The notes under the pieces: generated by a model
What the model was told of the DNA's origin: nothing
The model's database searches: none
What the model saw: the letters and a program-made list of their open reading frames with translations, nothing else
Shown here: positions 4,515 through 5,438 of the stretch, in pieces
How positions within the stretch are numbered: position 1 is the first letter of the stretch
Layout of the letters: each line of letters starts with the position of its first letter
Source of the DNA: Rhodothermaceae bacterium
GTDB lineage: Bacteria; Bacteroidota; Rhodothermia; Rhodothermales; JAHEMB01
NCBI GenBank assembly: GCA_024643915.1
Contig: JAHEMB010000309.1
Coordinates: forward strand, 1 to 5,438
Length of the DNA: 5,438 nucleotides
Reading direction: 5' to 3'
Position numbers and translations under genes: made by a program

Positions 4515-5438
4515 GTGGAACCGAGAGCCTCCACCCTCGACGCCCCCCCTTCGTCCGACGCAGCGCGCGAGAGCATCCTGTCCGACTACGGAACCGAGGC
4601 GCCCCCGCGCGACCGGTACTGGCTGCACCTCCTGTTGTTCGCCCTCACGCTCGCCTCTACCGTCTACGCCTGGTCGAACTGGGCGGGGCGGTGGCTGCTG
4701 TACGAGCAGGAGGGCCTCGCCGCCTTCATCCTCGACGGCCTGCGTTTCGGCGGCTCCCTCCTGCTGTTCCTGACAGTGCACGAGTTCGGGCATTACTTCG
4801 CTGCGCGCCATCACCGGGTCAACACATCCCTACCGTATTATATCCCGTTCCCGTTCAACGGCATCGGCACATTTGGGGCGCTCATCCGCATCCGCGAGCC
4901 AGTACCGAGCCTGCGCAAGCTGTTCGACATTGGGGCGGCGGGGCCGGTGGCGGGCTTCGTTATGGCGCTCGGCGTGCTGCTCTACGCCCTCGCCACCCTC
5001 CCCCCGCCCTCTTACATCGAGGCCCTGCCGGGGCACGAGACGCTTAAGGCATACATCCAGACCTACAACCGCTTCCCGGACGAGTTGCTGGCGACGGCGT
5101 CGCAGGGGCCGGGCACGACCCTCATGGTGGGCAACACGCTCCTCTACTGGGGCCTCTCCCAATTCTTCGCGGACGTGCCGCCGATGTACGAGATTTATCA
5201 CTACCCAGTGCTCTTCGCCGGGTGGCTGGGGCTGTTCTTCACCGCGCTCAACCTCCTCCCCATCGGCCAGCTCGATGGCGGGCACATCCTGTATGCGCTC
5301 TTCGGGCGGAAATGGCACAGCCGGCTGGCGCGCGCGTTCATGATGCTCCTGCTCATCTCCGCCGCCATCGGCTTTACCGAGGACGTGCCGCCGATGCTTT
5401 ACGCCTACGCAGACTGGGCGGGCAACCTGTCGTGGTTT
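4515..5438 (+). CDS. Site-2 protease family (M50) membrane metalloprotease, 3' end missing
   Basis: 308 codons are visible and the frame runs off the right edge. The zinc site is complete: HEFGH at 89-93 gives two ligands and the catalytic Glu90, and NLLPIGQLDGGH (246-257) supplies the third ligand, Asp254. FDIGAAGPVAGF (138-149) is the conserved segment between them. Hydrophobic segments at about 37-53, 73-90, 139-162, 231-250 and 272-287 indicate a polytopic inner-membrane protein. M50 enzymes cut membrane-spanning substrates such as anti-sigma factors; the substrate here is unknown. No PDZ domain is seen in the visible part. The GTG at 4515 is chosen because it opens the frame just ahead of a charged N-terminus. 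The frame is closed by TGA at 4416, with no in-frame ATG before about 4962; TTG 4476 is the only other early option. There is no Shine-Dalgarno. A 16-base repeat encodes DVPPM twice (residues 220-224 and 290-294). Confidence 0.93.
   Translation, partial: MEPRASTLDAPPSSDAARESILSDYGTEAPPRDRYWLHLLLFALTLASTVYAWSNWAGRWLLYEQEGLAAFILDGLRFGGSLLLFLTVHEFGHYFAARHHRVNTSLPYYIPFPFNGIGTFGALIRIREPVPSLRKLFDIGAAGPVAGFVMALGVLLYALATLPPPSYIEALPGHETLKAYIQTYNRFPDELLATASQGPGTTLMVGNTLLYWGLSQFFADVPPMYEIYHYPVLFAGWLGLFFTALNLLPIGQLDGGHILYALFGRKWHSRLARAFMMLLLISAAIGFTEDVPPMLYAYADWAGNLSWF
5171..5396 (+). repeat. Pair of identical 16-base direct repeats within the M50 gene
   Basis: GGACGTGCCGCCGATG occurs at 5171-5186 and again at 5381-5396, exactly 210 bases apart and in the same frame. 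Both copies encode DVPPM followed closely by Tyr. It could be a short duplicated loop motif or convergent codon use. Confidence 0.8.

Noticed and set aside
4830..5318. 162-codon minus-strand open frame
   Set aside because: It is antisense to the M50 protease between its zinc-ligand motifs; very rich in Arg and Glu, as expected of a shadow.

Overview
The window looks like chromosomal DNA of a GC-rich member of the Bacteroidota/Rhodothermota, most likely in or near the Rhodothermales (relatives of Salinibacter, Rhodothermus, Rubricoccus). This is inferred from four things. A secreted protein carries a C-terminal type IX secretion (T9SS) sorting domain with a QNYPNPF motif. None of the gene starts has a clear Shine-Dalgarno sequence. 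Base composition is strongly GC-rich. The HisA C-terminus has the FPCQ..W pattern I associate with Bacteroidota HisA.

Left part (1-2249), minus strand: two co-oriented genes for exported proteins. The upstream one (2249-369) encodes a 626-residue protein with a signal peptide, seven calcium-loop VCBS/FG-GAP-type repeats, a fibronectin-III-like module and a T9SS sorting domain. The downstream one starts 48 bases later (320) and runs off the left edge. It has a signal peptide and perhaps a degenerate VCBS-like segment. A 225-base divergent intergenic region (2250-2474) separates this block from the plus-strand genes and holds weak promoter-like sequences and one hairpin.

Middle part (2475-4387), plus strand: hisH (glutaminase subunit of imidazole-glycerol-phosphate synthase), hisA (ProFAR isomerase) and, 12 bases after hisA, a small Cys/His-rich protein of the DUF3565 family. 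HisA makes the substrate (PRFAR) that HisH works on together with HisF. No hisF is in the window. The 161-base hisH-hisA gap contains two neighbouring inverted repeats. The first overlaps the end of hisH and appears to supply its extra C-terminal residues. The second is a compound repeat with mutually exclusive pairings just before hisA.

Right part (4388-5438): a 127-base gap, in which a short minus-strand frame looks somewhat protein-like, then a site-2-protease-family (M50) membrane metalloprotease that starts at GTG 4515 and runs off the right edge.

Most of the window is ordinary housekeeping plus one secreted repeat protein. I see no convincing defence, mobile or otherwise new multi-gene system. 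The points most worth a second look are the two inverted repeats around the hisH-hisA junction, the DUF3565 gene in the his cluster and the small frame before the M50 gene.
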